Below are positions 5,053 through 6,953 of a DNA stretch of 6,953 nucleotides, piece after piece (the stretch's first letter is position 1; each line of letters opens with the position of its first letter). The DNA is from Candidatus Neomicrothrix sp. UBA2110. GTDB lineage: Bacteria > Actinomycetota > Acidimicrobiia > Acidimicrobiales > Poriferisodalaceae. The DNA is taken from positions 1-6,953 of the forward strand of contig DCYM01000097.1 in NCBI GenBank assembly GCA_002331465.1. Reading direction: 5' to 3'. The translations under genes and the position numbers were made by a program. Below the pieces are notes generated by a model that was not told the origin of the DNA, ran no database searches, and saw nothing but the letters and a program-made list of their open reading frames with translations.

Positions 5053-6953
5053 CCGTGAACTCCTTGGGGCGTGCGTTTGGGGCTTGGGCGTGAACCCATT
5101 GGCAACACCGGTCTAGGTGCGCCAGCGGTTTTGGGCCAGTTTTCGGTTAGCCAACCGCGTTTATCTGCAATTGTTACAAGTCGAGTCTCGGGATTCACTG
5201 CGACGGGGTAACCAACAGCCTCGAGCATCGGAAGATCAGAGGCGGAGTCCGCATAGGCCACTCCCTGTGCAGGATCAAGACCGTTCTGATTGGCCCAGTC
5301 CACCATGAGTTGTGCGCGTACTTCCCCTGTAGGGGGCACATTGAGCATTTCACCAGTTAGTTTGCCCGCTTTCCGGTCGATGCTTGCAGCGATTATGTGA
5401 TCGAAAAGGGGACGAAGGGGCTCCACGGCGACGTCTAAGGCGCCGGTAATTAAGACTGTCTGATGGCCGGCTGCTCGGTGGGCTCGAACTCGTCGTAGCC
5501 CGGCTGGGAAAGATTTGATCAAGATAAGTTCACTGAGCATTTCGGCGGCATCGGCTTCTAACTGGTCGACTGGGGCACCCTTATAACGCTGGTAGAAATA
5601 GCGAAGGAAGTCGGTTCGGTCGCGTTTATCTCGCCGCCACAGGCCAGGAGTCTCGCTCAGTGTTCGGAGGGTGAACTCGATTCGTTTCCTTGTCCCCAGA
5701 TGTCGAGTGGCGAGCCACGCGTAGCTTTCAACTACGTTGCTCGCGATCAAGGTATTTTCTAGATCGAACGCAGCGAAGTGTCGATCGGCGTCGAGAACTG
5801 CATTGCGGAGTCGTTCGGAGCGGGTCGGGCCCGTGCGTTTTTCGGGAGTGGTCTTGACTCGTGCTTGTACGACCACTGTGGGTAGGTGTACCTCGGTGAT
5901 GTAGTGATGCCAATCGATGGCGCTTGGGTCGAAGCCAAAGTCGCGTTGATCTTCTATCGGTAGTGAGTTCCAAAGCGCCAGAGTGCGTTCGATCCCATAC
6001 AGCGCTTCACACTTGCCGTACGCGCCGTAGATTTCAACGTAGCCTTTGATCTGATCGAGGTTGCGGCGCCGCTCAGCGAATTTGCTCGTAAAACTGTTTT
6101 TGCCTCTGATCGGAAGTCTGTTGATGACCTTGGCTGCGATGTCGAAAGCTTTTACTACGCGTTGAAGCTGTTCCTCGAGACCGCTGGAACCCGCGTACTT
6201 CCACTCAGTGCTTGCTGTGGGATGCCCATTCGCGTCATAGACGGGATGCTCTTGGAACCACTCCATAGTCGTGTCGAGAAACTTCTTATATTGAAGTGGG
6301 TTTGTTGAGCCGGACGCGACTTGGAAAACCTCAGGGGTATCCTCAGGGCCTTTTGCGGCCACAGCGATTATGGCGGCCGCGACCATATCGACGGGGATTA
6401 CATCAATAATTCCTTCGGGGTAACCGGGGAAAGTGCTGAGTTCCCCTTTGGCAAAAGACACGATGAGCGGCTCGGCCATACGAAAGCCGCGAATCCACCC
6501 GGGAGATGGCTCGGTCCAAGCGGATTCGATGATGGAAGGGCGAACAACGCTGACCGGTATGTCGCCGTGAAGTTCAACGAGCGCTGTTTCGCCTAAAGCT
6601 TTTGAGTAGGTGTAGACGTCGGGCCAGCCAAGCGAGATAGCGCGACTTCTCCCGGCTTCAACCATTTCGTCGTTGACCCACGCCTCCCGCAGTTGCTCTG
6701 TTTTCGCGGCGAGCATAGGTACACCGGCAGCACCTAACTCTTCTCTGGCGCCCTGACGAAAAGCAGTAAGTCGTTCAGGGATTCGACTTCGAGCGTCGAG
6801 ATCCGCCCGAGTTCGGCGAGCAGCCTCAACCTCGGCTCGCCAATCGACATCGACTTGGAACGGCGTGCCGGCCAGAAATTCTTCGTTCGCTGCACCCCGT
6901 CGATTTCCAGCCACGTAGCAAGTTGATACTGAAATCATGTGCGGCGTCACGGA
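5049..6953 (-). CDS. Partial fatty acyl-CoA reductase-like SDR fused to a HAD-IB phosphatase-like domain
   Basis: The 3' part of a gene that runs off the right edge; residue numbers here start from the codon at 6948-6950. That codon is GTG inside an open frame (preceded by TCC), so it is not the true start. Residues 1 to about 360 look like the second half of a male-sterility-type, NADPH-dependent acyl-CoA reductase: HMISVSTCYVAG (4-15) with its Ser/Thr, the catalytic YTYSK (Y113, K117), VSVVRPSII (133-141), then a FAR C-terminal-like segment ending ALWNSLPIEDQRDFGFD and IDWHHY (325-350). The Rossmann GxxGxxG part, roughly 100-130 residues, lies outside the window. Residues about 392-600 form a HAD-IB domain: motif I FDLENT (D396, E398), motif II LITGA (T502), motif III position R545, motif IV YADSASD (D568, D572). 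About 106 residues between motifs I and II fit a helical C1 cap. The probable role is reduction of acyl thioesters to aldehyde or alcohol plus a phosphatase-like step; the substrate is unknown. The stop overlaps the LarA-like start. Confidence 0.85.
   Translation of the reverse strand, partial: SVTPHMISVSTCYVAGNRRGAANEEFLAGTPFQVDVDWRAEVEAARRTRADLDARSRIPERLTAFRQGAREELGAAGVPMLAAKTEQLREAWVNDEMVEAGRSRAISLGWPDVYTYSKALGETALVELHGDIPVSVVRPSIIESAWTEPSPGWIRGFRMAEPLIVSFAKGELSTFPGYPEGIIDVIPVDMVAAAIIAVAAKGPEDTPEVFQVASGSTNPLQYKKFLDTTMEWFQEHPVYDANGHPTASTEWKYAGSSGLEEQLQRVVKAFDIAAKVINRLPIRGKNSFTSKFAERRRNLDQIKGYVEIYGAYGKCEALYGIERTLALWNSLPIEDQRDFGFDPSAIDWHHYITEVHLPTVVVQARVKTTPEKRTGPTRSERLRNAVLDADRHFAAFDLENTLIASNVVESYAWLATRHLGTRKRIEFTLRTLSETPGLWRRDKRDRTDFLRYFYQRYKGAPVDQLEADAAEMLSELILIKSFPAGLRRVRAHRAAGHQTVLITGALDVAVEPLRPLFDHIIAASIDRKAGKLTGEMLNVPPTGEVRAQLMVDWANQNGLDPAQGVAYADSASDLPMLEAVGYPVAVNPETRLVTIADKRGWLTENWPKTAGAPRPVLPMGSRPSPKRTPQGVHG
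5060..5065 (-). promoter_or_regulatory. Ribosome binding site of the LarA-like gene
   Basis: AAGGAG on the minus strand lies seven nt before the ATG at 5050-5052, inside the 3' end of the upstream coding sequence. It is a near-perfect Shine-Dalgarno and supports this start. With the ATGA overlap at 5049-5052 it suggests translational coupling to the reductase/HAD gene. Confidence 0.75.

Noticed and set aside
6948..6950. GTG as the start codon of the reductase/HAD gene
   Set aside because: The frame stays open to the window edge, and the residues right after it are the interior strand and catalytic Ser/Thr motif of an SDR, so the true start is upstream, outside the window.

Overview
The window carries four protein-coding genes, all on the minus strand, plus one strong hairpin near its left edge. 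In transcription order (right to left) they are: a fatty acyl-CoA reductase-like protein fused to a HAD-IB phosphatase-like domain, with its N-terminus beyond the right edge; a LarA/DUF2088-type protein related to nickel-pincer lactate racemase; a PlsC-family lysophospholipid acyltransferase; and a mitochondrial-type aconitase. The DNA has a moderate GC content, about the mid-50s per cent by eye, and is densely coding. No RNA genes, mobile elements, CRISPR arrays or long repeats were seen.

The first three genes form a tight unit. The reductase/HAD stop codon overlaps the LarA-like start in an ATGA tetranucleotide (5049-5052), and the LarA-like stop lies 12 nt before the acyltransferase start. 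This suggests one lipid-centred operon: acyl-CoA or acyl-thioester reduction, a phosphatase-like activity, a hydroxyacid racemase-like scaffold, and acyl transfer onto a glycerolipid or alcohol. The pathway is inferred and its product is unknown. The aconitase follows after an 84-nt gap with a good ribosome binding site. It may be read through from the lipid operon or have its own promoter, but no convincing promoter is visible. A 12-bp perfect hairpin at 15-43 lies beyond its stop codon and probably ends transcription there.

The combination of a reductase-HAD fusion, a LarA-like protein and PlsC, a mitochondrial-type aconitase in a bacterial-style operon, and the codon and GC character suggests a bacterium, plausibly an actinobacterium such as an aquatic Acidimicrobiia lineage. 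This assignment rests on recalled family distribution and is only moderately likely.

The most unusual element is the LarA-like protein. It keeps the residues expected to anchor the nickel-pincer cofactor but appears to have lost most of the lactate-binding and second catalytic residues. It also has a histidine- and aromatic-rich C-terminal region and sits inside a lipid operon. The HAD domain fused to the reductase is also non-canonical at two catalytic motifs.
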